64,000 nt of DNA from CBDCFV01 sp965261795 (GCA_965261795.1 OZ253476.1:930001-994000); one strand, 5' to 3'; numbered from the stretch's first letter, positions 33,987 to 42,978 are shown. The notes: a model not told the origin generated them from the letters alone. Program-made: numbers and translations.

Positions 33987-34913
33987 ATGCAGCCCGCATT
34001 GGAACCCCAACTTTTTGACCAAAATTCTACAGAGCAATTTTCGCTGATCTCCTCCGTAAAACCATCGGATCGAGAAACCTCCAAGCAGGAACCCGTACTA
34101 GCTTGTGAGGACAATCTGGTCTTCATGGAGAAAATCCCGGACGCTCACATGAAGCTTGTCGTCACTTCGCCCCCCTACAATCTGGGCAAGCATTACGAGG
34201 CCAAAACTTCACTCGATGTATACCTTCAAGCGCAGGAACGTGTAATCAGGGAGTGCGTCCGGATTCTCCATCCGGAAGGATCAATCTGTTGGCAGGTCGG
34301 CAACTACGTAGACAATGGAGCAATCGTACCTTTGGATACGGCCCTTTACCCGGTATTCCGAGACCTTGGCCTCAAACTCCGTAACAGGATAATTTGGCAG
34401 TTCGGGCATGGGCTACATTCCACTAGGAGGCTTTCTGGACGGTACGAGACGATCAATTGGTGGACAAAGGGTGACCATTACACTTGGAACCTGGACCCGA
34501 TCCGGGTTCCATCAAAATACCCGGGTAAACGGCACTTTAAAGGCCCGAACATAGGAAAGCTGTCCGGGAATCCAAAAGGGAAAAATCCGAGCGACGTATG
34601 GGCATTCCCGAATGTGAAGAACAACCATCCTGAGAAGACTATCCACCCTTGCCAATTTCCCGTAGAACTTGTGGAACGCCTCGTACTGTCCATGACAAAC
34701 GAGGAGGACGCGGTGTTCGACCCTTACATGGGAGTTGGTTCGTCCATCATCGCGGCCCTTATGCACAACCGAGTCGCCCACGGTTGCGACATCGTCCCAG
34801 AGTATGTGGAGATTGCCAGGCAACGAGTAAACCAACTGCGCGCAGGTAATCTCCGAATCCGTCCGATGGGGAAGCCGATATATGACCCAGCGAAACCCAA
34901 TGGCGGGCACTGA
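33987..34913 (+). CDS. DNA methyltransferase of BglII-like R-M system
   Basis: 308 residues, start ATG with GGGAGG just upstream. TSPPY (60-64) comes first, then RNRIIWQFGHGLHSTRRLSGRYE, WAFPNVKNNHPEKTIHPCQFP and the AdoMet motif DPYMGVGSSII near 244. The order is beta class, and the TSPPY form is typical of N4-cytosine methyltransferases, including partners of GATC-core enzymes. The stop overlaps the start of the endonuclease gene (TGATG), so the methyltransferase is made first and coupled. It would protect the site cut by the downstream enzyme. Composition is more AT-rich than the aldehyde dehydrogenase gene before it. Confidence 0.88.
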   Translation: MQPALEPQLFDQNSTEQFSLISSVKPSDRETSKQEPVLACEDNLVFMEKIPDAHMKLVVTSPPYNLGKHYEAKTSLDVYLQAQERVIRECVRILHPEGSICWQVGNYVDNGAIVPLDTALYPVFRDLGLKLRNRIIWQFGHGLHSTRRLSGRYETINWWTKGDHYTWNLDPIRVPSKYPGKRHFKGPNIGKLSGNPKGKNPSDVWAFPNVKNNHPEKTIHPCQFPVELVERLVLSMTNEEDAVFDPYMGVGSSIIAALMHNRVAHGCDIVPEYVEIARQRVNQLRAGNLRIRPMGKPIYDPAKPNGGH

Positions 34914-35524
34914 TGGAGATCAAGGCCCGCTACTCACATCTTAACGGAGAGGAATATCTGCTTGTACACCGCAAAGAATTGTGGGATGAAGTACAAAATG
35001 TCATAGCAAATGTCGATGCCCACGCCTGCCGGACCAAGGTCTCGAAGGAAAAGACCATGCAAGGCAAAACACTGTTTTCTCCGACAGACATGAACAAAGC
35101 GTTCAAAGTGGGACTTCAATCACGCGGATGGAGCGAGCGACGAAGTAATTTTTGGGTGACGGACGACGAGAGACTTCTACGCGGTATCTACAGTTTGCCG
35201 GAAAGCGAACAGCGATTGGCGATAGAGAAATCAGGCCGTGACCCGATCATGTCCTACAATCAGACGGACTTCGTGAAAGAACGTGTTGCCGTCGAAATAC
35301 AATTCGGCAAATATGCTTTTGTCGCGCATGACCTGTTCGTGAAGCATCTTAGCTTCTACGTCTCGGACATCATTGATGTAGGAGTCGAGATACTTCCAAT
35401 GAAAGAACTGGAACGAGAAATGTCATCCGGCGTTCCCTATTACGAACGGGATTTACTGAACGTGCTGCGCCAAGGGCGTGGTGTTCCGGCAGTCCCTTTG
35501 GTGATCATTGGGGTGGCTCCATAA
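34913..35524 (+). CDS. BglII-like type II restriction endonuclease
   Basis: 203 residues. The catalytic block TDFVKERVAVEIQFGKYAFV has Asp119, Glu128 and Gln130. Known BglII uses Asp84, Glu93 and Gln95, the same spacing (nine residues, then two), with Gln in place of the usual Lys of PD-(D/E)xK enzymes. This supports membership in the BglII/BstYI family, which cuts around a GATC core. The specificity (AGATCT or RGATCY) is inference. Coupled to the methyltransferase gene by TGATG and followed by a strong terminator. Confidence 0.85.
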   Translation: MEIKARYSHLNGEEYLLVHRKELWDEVQNVIANVDAHACRTKVSKEKTMQGKTLFSPTDMNKAFKVGLQSRGWSERRSNFWVTDDERLLRGIYSLPESEQRLAIEKSGRDPIMSYNQTDFVKERVAVEIQFGKYAFVAHDLFVKHLSFYVSDIIDVGVEILPMKELEREMSSGVPYYERDLLNVLRQGRGVPAVPLVIIGVAP

Positions 35525-35593
35525 ACGGGTCGTTCAGACAGGATTGTGGACCAACCACACCGGAAGCATAATAAATAATCACAAGAAAAAGTT

Positions 35594-35626
35594 AAACGGG
35601 CTGGTCACAAAGGCCAGCCCGTTTTT
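35594..35626 (+). terminator. Rho-independent terminator after R-M genes
   Basis: A perfect 11-bp stem (AAACGGGCTGG with CCAGCCCGTTT), 9-base loop and a run of five T. It ends the restriction-modification transcript. The A run on the left arm lets it work on the minus strand too, for the convergent Asp-box gene. Confidence 0.93.
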
Positions 35627-35653
35627 ATGAGAACACAAACCTACGACAGCTCT

Positions 35654-36637
35654 CTAATCAGGCATTATCGCTACGGAGCGGATTTCGCCGAACTCCTTGT
35701 CCAACTTCTCCCAGGAATTCCCCCCATCGTTGCTCAAGTAAACATAACCGTACAGGCTGGCCGCGGCGATCACGTTGGGAACTGCCGCGTGGGTGCCAAA
35801 CCAGTAGACCACCGAGTTGGGGGCGACGGGCAGCTCCGCAAGCTGCCAAGTCTGGCCGCCGTCCTTGGTGTGCTGGATCGTCCCGGTGATGCCGGGAATG
35901 GAATCGCCGTTGCCCACGAACATGGTGTTCGGGTCGTCAGCCTTCAGCAACACTCCCCGGCAGTAAGAACGGGCGTCGTTCTCATTGAACTTGGGGAAGT
36001 AGTGGTAGTCCCAACTCTCCCCTTCGTCCGTGCTGGTGGCGATGCCAAATGGGCTGGTGCAGTAGATTGATGTCGTGGGCCCGGCGCTGAGGGCCATTCC
36101 GTGGATATCGCCGTGGAACGGGTCGGGGCCGAGGTCGGGAAGGTGGACCCAATTGTCTCCGCCGTCCAGGCTCTTGTACACTCCGTCAACCTCGATGCCC
36201 GCCCATACGGTGCGGCTGTCGCGGGGGTCAACTATCATGTTGGTGGTCCGCGGCGTGCCGATGGGGCAAGGGATATTCAACCCCAGGTCCAACTGGTCCC
36301 AAGTCCTTCCGCCGTCGCGGGACCGGAAAGCGTCCGGCCTGGTGCCGGCGAATATAACGTCGGGGTCCGATGGGTCGACGGTCACCGACCAGATTTGCAG
36401 GCTCTCCATGGGCGATTCCAGCCTTTCCCATGTGGCCGCATTGTCCTCGCTGCGGAATATGCCCAGGTCGGTCCCGGCCAGGATGCGGTGCGGGTTATCA
36501 GGGTAAACGCTCAAGGCCCTGACGTTGCACTCGGACGGTATGGGGTCGCGGATGCGGTCCCAAGTCTTTCCGCCGTTACTGGTGTGCGAAAGTCCACCGC
36601 CAACGGTTCCTACGCAAAGGGTGTACCCTGCTGACAT
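35654..36637 (-). CDS. Asp-box beta-propeller protein
   Basis: 327 residues, start ATG with GGAGG nine bases upstream. Seven Asp-box-like motifs (SNGGKTW, SEDNAATW, SRDGGRTW, SLDGGDNW, STDEGESW, TKDGGQTW, SNDGGNSW) are spaced 40-50 residues apart, each ending a blade strand. These propellers resemble sortilin/VPS10, Ycf48 and sialidase folds. They bind ligands or polymers, and here no catalytic glycosidase residues are recognised. No signal peptide, so it is probably cytoplasmic. Function unknown; abundant in Chloroflexota and related groups. Confidence 0.85.
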   Translation of the reverse strand: MSAGYTLCVGTVGGGLSHTSNGGKTWDRIRDPIPSECNVRALSVYPDNPHRILAGTDLGIFRSEDNAATWERLESPMESLQIWSVTVDPSDPDVIFAGTRPDAFRSRDGGRTWDQLDLGLNIPCPIGTPRTTNMIVDPRDSRTVWAGIEVDGVYKSLDGGDNWVHLPDLGPDPFHGDIHGMALSAGPTTSIYCTSPFGIATSTDEGESWDYHYFPKFNENDARSYCRGVLLKADDPNTMFVGNGDSIPGITGTIQHTKDGGQTWQLAELPVAPNSVVYWFGTHAAVPNVIAAASLYGYVYLSNDGGNSWEKLDKEFGEIRSVAIMPD

Positions 36638-36733
36638 GAGCTTATCCTCCTTCTCGTTATGATGATGATTCGTGTCGGAGTATGCACGTATAATAGTCCG
36701 ATTCGTAAGGAAAAGCTACGTGGGAGGTCTGGA

Positions 36734-37132
36734 CTACAGCGGTTGCCGGTTGCTGAACCCGGTGTTGGTTTCGTGCCAGAAACCGATCTGATCCTCGCCC
36801 CGGATCCAGCAAAGGAGGACCTCGCGGCCTTCACGGTAAGAAGGGAAGTCCACCAGCCACTGAGAGAGGTCGCGCACTACGATGCCGCGTTGGGCGACCT
36901 CCCTGAGTTGGACCTGTAGTTGCTGAGTCAAGCGGTCAACGGTGTGCTGCAAGTCCACCGCTTCCTGTTCCTTGCTGGAAGCGCCGTTGCCCCGCCTGAC
37001 GCGCAACAGGACCAGCAGTTCCTCCTGCCGGTTGGCCAACTCTTCCCGAACAGGCATCATGCCTTCCATGGTTTCCCGAAGCCAAGGCAGCATAGCGTTG
37101 GCTTCTTCCAAGGTAAAATGGCGTCTTTCCAT
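36734..37132 (-). CDS. DUF2203 family protein
   Basis: 132 residues. Begins MERRHFTLEEANAMLPWLRE and ends with DFPSYREGREVLLCWIRGED then IGFWHE, the pattern of DUF2203, a small helical protein of unknown function. The central region (VRRGNGASSKEQEAVDLQHT) is a probable coiled coil. Start chosen at the family-typical Met; a longer upstream frame has no support. Confidence 0.8.
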   Translation of the reverse strand: MERRHFTLEEANAMLPWLRETMEGMMPVREELANRQEELLVLLRVRRGNGASSKEQEAVDLQHTVDRLTQQLQVQLREVAQRGIVVRDLSQWLVDFPSYREGREVLLCWIRGEDQIGFWHETNTGFSNRQPL

Positions 37133-37620
37133 AGCAGGTACAACTTTAACCCAACTCCGCCAATGCCGCCACCGCCAGTCCCGCCCCTCAAACGTCATTC
37201 CCGCGAAGGCGGGAATCCACCGTACCGTCGCAGCTGAATAGAGACCACTTGAACCGGGACCCTACCTACGGTGGCGGGCGTCCATCACATTTTGCGGACC
37301 TCACAATCTCTGCCTGACCATCCCCGCTCACTGACATCCGCTCCTTCCCAAATCCCGTGTCGCTGCTTTATCATGGTTCCAGCCCCACATAGTGCCGTCG
37401 CAGGAATGGCTCCAAATCAGGTCTGCCGACTGGGGCCAAGCAACACGGAATGACACATAAAGACACGGAAGTGACCCAGATTTGACCCAAAATGGCACAA
37501 AAATGACCCAGCATCAGCCCCGCCGCCGAAGCTAAATGATACACAATGGCGCAATATGGCACAGATTTTGGAAATTTCAGTATCGCCGGGACGAGCTGTC
37601 CTAACCAGAGGTTTCACTTT
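37133..37620. other. Intergenic region with one dispersed palindrome
   Basis: About 490 bases between DUF2203 and trmI. It holds one palindrome copy (37191-37217) and, at 37449-37510, several short degenerate repeats (TGACACA, TGACCCAG, TGACCCAA, TGACCCAG). These may be protein-binding sites, but the reason to think so is weak. No coding frame or RNA recognised. Confidence 0.4.
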
Positions 37621-38472
37621 TTGACTGACGACAGGAACCTGTTTCACGATGGTGACATGGCTTTACTGCAAGACCGGAAAGGCCGGCGTCACCTGTTGAC
37701 CTTGTCCAACGACCAAGTGTTTCACAGCCATCAGGGCCGGTTGCCCCACACTCAGTTGATCGGCAACACCGTGGGTGGCTGGTACCGCACGGACCGGGGT
37801 CATACCCTGCTGGCAGTGCGCCCGACCTTGGGCGATTTTGTGCGGCAGATGCCCCGAGGCCCCCAGATCGTGTACCCGAAAGACCTTGGCATAATCATCT
37901 CGCTGGCCGACATTTTCCCAGGGGCGACAGTCGTCGAAGGAGGATTGGGCTCGGGTGCCCTTACCGCCGCTTTGCTGCGTGCAGTGGGCGAAAATGGGCG
38001 AGTAGTCACCTATGAAATTGAAGAGTCGGTATTGCCGCGAGCCTTGGCAAACATCCGCAAGGTTGTCCCAGGCCCCTCGAATCACGAAGTTAAGGTTTGC
38101 GACGTTTACGAGGGAATCAGCGAGCGGAACGTGGAACGAGTGGTCCTGGACGTTCCGGAGCCTTGGCAAGCGGTTGCCACTATAGGAGACTGCTTGGTGA
38201 TGGGCGGGATACTCGTAAGCTTTTTGCCTACTATTCTGCAAGTACACCGATTGGTAATGGGGTTGCAGCAAGACGGGAGATTCCAACTGATTGAGACCAC
38301 TGAAACATTGCTCAGGCCTTGGCATGTCACCGACAGAAGTGTGCGCCCCGAACACCGGATGGTTGCCCACAGCGGCTTTTTGACCACCGCCGTCCGCTGC
38401 GAACCACGCGGTACGGGCTCTCGGTCGGACCCGGTTACCGAGGACAGCCCCGCAGAAGATACCACCCCGTGA
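37621..38472 (+). CDS. trmI: tRNA (adenine-58-N1)-methyltransferase
   Basis: 283 residues from a TTG with AGAGGT eight bases upstream; an ATG at 37657 would cut into the conserved N-terminal strand. Methylates A58 in the tRNA T-loop. Family marks: DMALLQDRKGRRHLLTL, FHSHQGRLPHTQLIG, LLAVRPTLGDFVRQMPRGPQ, QIVYPKDLGIIIS, and the AdoMet loop VVEGGLGSGALTAALLRAVG. VVLDVPEPWQAV (catalytic Asp region) also fits. Complete. The HD-domain gene follows 11 bases later on the same strand. Confidence 0.9.
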   Translation: MTDDRNLFHDGDMALLQDRKGRRHLLTLSNDQVFHSHQGRLPHTQLIGNTVGGWYRTDRGHTLLAVRPTLGDFVRQMPRGPQIVYPKDLGIIISLADIFPGATVVEGGLGSGALTAALLRAVGENGRVVTYEIEESVLPRALANIRKVVPGPSNHEVKVCDVYEGISERNVERVVLDVPEPWQAVATIGDCLVMGGILVSFLPTILQVHRLVMGLQQDGRFQLIETTETLLRPWHVTDRSVRPEHRMVAHSGFLTTAVRCEPRGTGSRSDPVTEDSPAEDTTP

Positions 38473-38483
38473 GGTAAGAAAAC

Positions 38484-39065
38484 ATGGACGTAATGGAAAG
38501 GTCGCAGACAATAGAGTTCTTGGACCGGCATGTGAAAACGAACATGCTGATGAAGCATCTTCTCTCGGTGGAGGCGTCCATGAGGGGGTACGCCAGGAAG
38601 TTCGGGGAAGACGAGGAACGGTGGGCCATCGCCGGGTTGCTCCACGACTTTGACTGGGAGATTTGCCCCACCCCTGAAGACCACCCGGCTTTCGGCGCCG
38701 AAATCCTGCGGGAGCACGGCTACCCTGAAGACATCATCCGCTCGGTGCTGACACACGGCGACCATACGGGTATCCCCCGCGAAACCCTCATGGAGCATAC
38801 TCTGTTCGCGGTGGACGAACTGTCCGGTTTCATACGCGCCGTGGCCTTGGTGCGGCCTTCCAAGAACCTGGGTGACGTAACGCCTCGCTCGGTGCGGCGT
38901 AAAATGCGCGACAAAGGGTTCGCCAAGGACGTCAACCGGGAGGATATTCAAAAAGGCGCCGACGAGTTGGGCATCGACTTGGACGAGCATATAGCCTTCA
39001 TTGTCGAAAGCATGAAACCGGTAGCGCAGGACATAGACCTGATTGTAGGACCGTCGGCCGGCTAA
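38484..39065 (+). CDS. HD-domain phosphohydrolase-like protein
   Basis: 193 residues, start with GAGGTAAG upstream. HD fold with HLLSVEASM (His25), GLLHDFDWE (His54, Asp55) and THGDHTGIP further on, the metal-binding set of HD hydrolases. AGLLHDFDWE with EDHPAFGAEILREHGYPEDI fits the small HD group found across bacteria. Substrates in the superfamily are nucleotides or cyclic nucleotides; none can be assigned. Probably cotranscribed with trmI. Confidence 0.85.
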   Translation: MDVMERSQTIEFLDRHVKTNMLMKHLLSVEASMRGYARKFGEDEERWAIAGLLHDFDWEICPTPEDHPAFGAEILREHGYPEDIIRSVLTHGDHTGIPRETLMEHTLFAVDELSGFIRAVALVRPSKNLGDVTPRSVRRKMRDKGFAKDVNREDIQKGADELGIDLDEHIAFIVESMKPVAQDIDLIVGPSAG

Positions 39066-39172
39066 GAAACTATCTCAAACCTCGGCGCATTACCCAACCC
39101 AAACCGCAGTGCATTACCCAACCCGACTAGGCACATTACCCAACCCGTCATTCCCGCGCAGGCGGGAATCCA
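39064..39172. repeat. Composite repeat, second copy, overlapping a gene end
   Basis: GAAACTATCTCAAACC, three short units of the type ATTACCCAACCC, then a dispersed palindrome (39146-39172). Same order as 28312-28402. The palindrome supplies the final codons and stop of the MidA-like gene on the minus strand. Confidence 0.75.
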
Positions 39173-40404
39173 TCGGGTTCAGGGTCTGCCAAGCCCAGGA
39201 AATCATCGAACTCCAGTCCCACGTAGGGATAGTGGGCCTCGGCAACCCGCAGGTGTTGGTTGCTCAGCAGGGGCACGGGCGATAGTTCCGTTGTTGCGAA
39301 TGCTTCCTCGGTCGCGTTGAACCCCCAAAGTGCCGGATGCCCTACCTCCTTGCCTTGCGCCAGCACCTTGAAGCCCCCTAGCCCGCCGGGGCGCGCCAAG
39401 TCCAGCATCCCGGAGTTGTTGGCGGCAAATTCCCGCTGCGTCAGACCCAACGATGACAAGCGCCGCCGGAATCGGGCCAACCCAAGCTTGGACAGAAAAT
39501 CGCTTTGATTGGTGTACCCAATGGGTTCCAACCCTTGTCGTCTGCCCAGTTCGATGAGAGAGCTGAAGTCCACTTGGGCCGTCATATCCTGCCGACCAAT
39601 CCGCTGCAACGGCGCGTCGGTCTGCGTATGCCGGTAAAAGGTGGTCAACGTGCCCCGAAACCGGTGTTCAGCTGAGTAAAGATCAGCAGCGGTGCGCCCG
39701 TAGTCCACTGTCAACACGAACCCGCGGCTGAGAGTTTGCGACGCCTCCTCCACCCAACGGTCAAGCACCAAATTGACCTCGGCCGTTTGCCCCTCCTGCA
39801 AACTGATGCCCAACGAGTCAAGCCTGTTGGCCAAGCGCGTCGTTGACGGTTCTCCAACCACTGTTGCCAAGCTGTCCCCGTCCACCGTTACATAGACTTC
39901 CTTCAACACACCGTCCTGGCCAATCACTTGGTGTACCGGGAAAGCGTCCAGCAACTCGTTGGACAGCACACATCCGTCAACAGGCTGGAACGGCAAACCT
40001 ATGGAGACGACCCTGTGAACTCCAGCTTCCGACGCCCCTTCTTCCCAAGCTATGCCGCGGTCAACACAAACGTACCGGAGGCTATCTCGGAATCCGTTGG
40101 GCAGTTGTGACGCAAAGGCAATAATGTCCCTGCATAGGCGGCCACTACCTGCGCCCGGCTCTATTACATGGAAATTGGCCGGCCGTTCCAGCAACCTCCA
40201 CATCTGGAACAGTTGCACCGCCAGAAGAGCGCCAAACGCAGGGTGGGCCAGCGGGCTGGTGTAATAGTCGCCTGACCCGCCGATGGGGTCTCGCTTGGAA
40301 TAGTAGCCGCCATCGGGCCAATAAAGGGCTACGTCCATGAATTCCGCAAAGGTAATGGGACCTGTCTCTGCGATGCGGCGGCGTATTTCAGATTCAGCGG
40401 GCAT
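39148..40404 (-). CDS. MidA/NDUFAF7-type protein arginine methyltransferase-like
   Basis: 418 residues. SAM-dependent methyltransferase of the MidA family, which in mitochondria methylates a complex I subunit. Marks: ITFAEFMDVALYWPDGGYYS, the DYYTSPLAHPAFGALLAVQ segment, AdoMet loop VIEPGAGSGRLCRDI, GCVLSNELLDAFPVHQV and FVLTVDYGRTAADLY. The extreme C-terminus (DGFPPARE) is encoded by a dispersed palindromic repeat, which also provides the stop codon. An original, different end may therefore have been lost. Bacterial targets are unknown. Confidence 0.85.
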   Translation of the reverse strand: MPAESEIRRRIAETGPITFAEFMDVALYWPDGGYYSKRDPIGGSGDYYTSPLAHPAFGALLAVQLFQMWRLLERPANFHVIEPGAGSGRLCRDIIAFASQLPNGFRDSLRYVCVDRGIAWEEGASEAGVHRVVSIGLPFQPVDGCVLSNELLDAFPVHQVIGQDGVLKEVYVTVDGDSLATVVGEPSTTRLANRLDSLGISLQEGQTAEVNLVLDRWVEEASQTLSRGFVLTVDYGRTAADLYSAEHRFRGTLTTFYRHTQTDAPLQRIGRQDMTAQVDFSSLIELGRRQGLEPIGYTNQSDFLSKLGLARFRRRLSSLGLTQREFAANNSGMLDLARPGGLGGFKVLAQGKEVGHPALWGFNATEEAFATTELSPVPLLSNQHLRVAEAHYPYVGLEFDDFLGLADPEPDGFPPARE

Positions 40405-40629
40405 GGTGAATTGTATCGTGCTTTAACACCGCGGGTCAGAGTACTGCAAAGTAAGACCGCCGATGTACTCTTGCGGCTCATGGACCAGAACCAGGACATC
40501 CTCAACGAACTGCGGAAAGTCCACGCTTAATTTGGAAGGCCTTGGCCGCAGCGCTGGATTGCATAGGTATAAACGTATTGACCAGCATCGCCGGTCAGGA
40601 GGCGGATTCTTCCACCATTTACCGTGGGG

Positions 40630-40913
40630 CTAATGCGGTCGATAAATATCCCCGCGGACATCTACATCGTATACCCGAATCCGACGGTCTTCTTCATTCA
40701 CGTCATACAGTATCCGGTATGTCCCGACTCTCCAACGGCGACTACAAGAAAACTGCCCCTTCATGTGAACAATGTGAGATCCCTGGAGAGGCCGTGTCGC
40801 AAGTGCATTGAGAATCTCAGATTACCATTGCGCATTGAGGTCAGGATGCCTTCGTAAAAACCTTCGAACACGGTTTCCCATTCTACGTGGTATGCAACTG
40901 GCTCATAGGACAT
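40630..40913 (-). pseudogene. RelE/ParE-type toxin, decayed
   Basis: The start (MSYEPVAYHVEWETVFEGF) and end (WRVGTYRILYDVNEEDRRIRV, DVRGDIYRPH) match RelE-type mRNA interferases, whose last strands carry RVGxYRILY. They lie in two frames, and an in-frame TAA follows DLNAQW, so no functional toxin is made. It starts three bases after the stop of the upstream small gene, the usual antitoxin-toxin spacing. Confidence 0.75.
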
Positions 40914-40916
40914 AGA

Positions 40917-41294
40917 TCAGGAGTCAACCGCCACACTCTGCCGGGCCGCGAGAATATGCCTGAGTTTCCGACGAGAGGCCACTGTTTCTTCGGCCGTGGC
41001 TATCCAACCATTGACTGCCTCTGCTACTTCAACGATGTTTCCGGCTTTACAGCCCATGACGATGTCGTTGATTATACCCGCCGCAATTTCCCGCAACTCA
41101 GAGGTATGAAGCATCGTAACCAAAGCCGACAATTGTTCTTCTGAAGGGAGTTGCGCCAATTGGTCACGCCACTCACCTTCAAGCGTGTACACCTCTTGTT
41201 TGGTTCCCAATCCGCCAGCACTTTCGCGGGATTGCGGCATACGAGTCAAAAAGTCATGCCCCAGTTCGCATGGCAACGCCCAGCAAACCGTCAC
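40917..41294 (-). CDS. Putative antitoxin-like small protein
   Basis: 125 residues from a GTG (107 from the internal ATG at 41240). Helical, with a middle part LPSEEQLSALVTMLHTSELREIAAGI and VEVAEAVNGWIATAEETVAS. The family is not recognised. It is immediately upstream of the decayed RelE-type toxin, the position of an antitoxin. If it is one, it now lacks its toxin partner. The start is uncertain. Confidence 0.4.
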   Translation of the reverse strand: MTVCWALPCELGHDFLTRMPQSRESAGGLGTKQEVYTLEGEWRDQLAQLPSEEQLSALVTMLHTSELREIAAGIINDIVMGCKAGNIVEVAEAVNGWIATAEETVASRRKLRHILAARQSVAVDS

Positions 41295-41343
41295 ATCCTC
41301 AGTGATCCCTCGTTTCCCGGTGGAATTTCTGATGTTCCTCCCG

Positions 41344-42524
41344 TCAACAAAAGTTGTGCGTCACAAATATGGCGTGTTCGATCCCGTTGTAGGACCCGAG
41401 CGCGACTCCTAGACCAGTCAGGCCATAGCGCGGGTCAAGAATGTTCCGTCGATGTCCGGGACTAGCCATGAAATCAGCGGCGAAACGACGCGCCATCGTT
41501 TCTTGAGTTTCCCATTCATAGGATAGCCCAAGCGAACTGGTGTGGCCGTACAGCACGTGGATGTTTTCGGCTATTCCGATGCTCCTCGGATTGTAGCAGT
41601 CGTAACCGACTCTCCGGGCGCGTGCAGTCGGGTCCTCGCCGCGTAGATTGATATGGGAGTAATGGTTGTTCTGGGCCATATCCTGGCTGTGGGCCAAGGC
41701 TATCTCAGCCAGCCGTCATCCACTCGTAAGGCTGACCTGCCATTGGCGATGCGAAAGTCGTTGATGATCCGTAGGATATTCGTTTCCAAATAATCACGGT
41801 TGAAGCGTTCAACGGGTGTCGGTGTGGGCATAGGAGTGGGTGTTGGTGTTGGAGCAGGTGCGGCATTGCTGTCGGGGGTGGGAATCCTGACGGTTTTTCG
41901 CTCCGCCAGTATGGCTACAGCTTGCTCTTCGGTCAGTTTGCCCCTGTCCACGAGACGCATGATCTCAATAGGACTCAGCAAGTGGACCGGGGTTTCCGCA
42001 GGGACCAGTGTCGGAGTTGGAGACGGTGTCGCTGTTGGTGGGATAGGAACTACCGGAAGCCCCGGCTTTTTGGGAATGCGCTCCATCACTGGGACTGGCG
42101 TTGGCAATGGAAGAGGTTGCAATTTAGGCTTTGAAGTGGGCGTGCCGGGAAGTAACGTGGCGGCCGGACCAGTGCTAACAGTTGGCAGCGGAGTCGCCGT
42201 TACTACTACAATCCGAGGAGAAGGGCTAGGCGTCGGTTGAAGGGTGGGAACGTCTACTTCGACTTTTGGTAAAGTGACGGTCACTTCCGGAGCGCCTTTC
42301 CCCGTCGGCCAATAGCTGGAGCCGATCCAAAATGCCAGTCCAGCGACGGCGATAAACGATACGAGAATGACCCCTTTCATGGGACGCTTCCTTTCTCTGG
42401 CCGTATGGGACCTGGACGCATGGGGGCGGCTGGCAGTTTGACGCCTTCGCCCCCGCCCTTCGTTGCAATCCCAGCAGGTGCAGGTGGGCGGATGGTCATC
42501 GTACCAGTGAGGCCGCTTGTCCAT
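41344..42524 (-). pseudogene. SCP/CAP-domain surface protein, frameshifted
   Basis: N-terminal Cys motif (PPTCTCWDCNEGRG), a membrane helix (GVILVSFIAVAGLAFWIGSS), a long Pro/Thr-rich stalk, a helical pair (LSPIEIMRLVDRGKLTEEQA) and a second PT-repeat. The start of a CAP (SCP/PR1) domain follows (YLETNILRIINDFRIANG). The rest of the CAP domain (LAHSQDMAQNNHYSHIN, SPGHRRNIL, EHAIFVTHNFC) is in another frame. The break at about 41701-41715 lies in the coding run GGCTGGCTGAG; one more GGCT unit would join the frames as DDGWLAEIALAHSQ. Intact relatives are secreted or cell-surface proteins of unclear role. The GGCT repeat suggests slippage, possibly phase variation. Confidence 0.8.
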
Positions 42525-42536
42525 AAGCCACCTACC

Positions 42537-42707
42537 TCACGTCAATACAAAACCGACAATGATCCCTACGGCCATCGCAAGTCCACTGGTCACAAAACCT
42601 ATCACCCACGGGCGTTGTCTTCTCCGGACAGCCCGCCAGTGATTACCACCCTTTGGCCGAGTATGATGAGTACGCCACGACCAATCATGAAAATGGCTGT
42701 AGGACAT
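42537..42707 (-). CDS. Short basic membrane protein, 56 residues
   Basis: Starts ATG at 42707 with GGAGATG upstream. A His/Trp/Arg-rich N-terminus (HFHDWSWRTHHTRPKGGNHW, RRRQRPWV) is followed by one membrane helix (IGFVTSGLAMAVGIIVGFVL). Its stop is 12 bases before the start of the SCP-domain gene, with GAGGTAGG between, so the two form an operon. The family is not recognised. Confidence 0.6.
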   Translation of the reverse strand: MSYSHFHDWSWRTHHTRPKGGNHWRAVRRRQRPWVIGFVTSGLAMAVGIIVGFVLT

Positions 42708-42720
42708 GGTTTTGCATCTC

Positions 42721-42978
42721 CTACTGCCTTTCCGAGTTCTCTATAATCCGGCGCACCAGCCGATAAAAGGTCTTTATCTCCTCCTCGCTGAAATCTTGCA
42801 ATAGCTGCTCGTGGACTTCCTGCACGATTGAGGTTAGCTCGGGCATCAGACCCAGCGCCATCGGGGTGCGTTCCAGGATCATCACCCGCCGGTTTGTTTC
42901 GCTGGGATGGCGGCTGAGAAAGCCGCGGTCGACAAGCCTCTTTCTAAAGAAGATGTCATGACCGGGCTTTTCCCTCAA
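42721..42978 (-). pseudogene. MarR-type regulator, C-terminal remnant
   Basis: The reading frame (85 codons, no good start) holds the end of a winged helix and the dimerisation helix of a MarR-type regulator: KRLVDRGFLSRHPSETNRRV, LERTPMALGLMPELTSIV, LQDFSEEEIKTFYRLVRRI. The DNA-recognition helix and N-terminus are missing, cut just after the HpaB-like gene. Perhaps the former regulator of the neighbouring catabolic genes. Confidence 0.65.

Noticed and set aside
40411..40530. Small open frame ending MDQNQDILNELRKVHA
   Set aside because: Protein-like end, but no start with a ribosome site, and it overlaps the MidA-like gene's upstream region. Too short to support.
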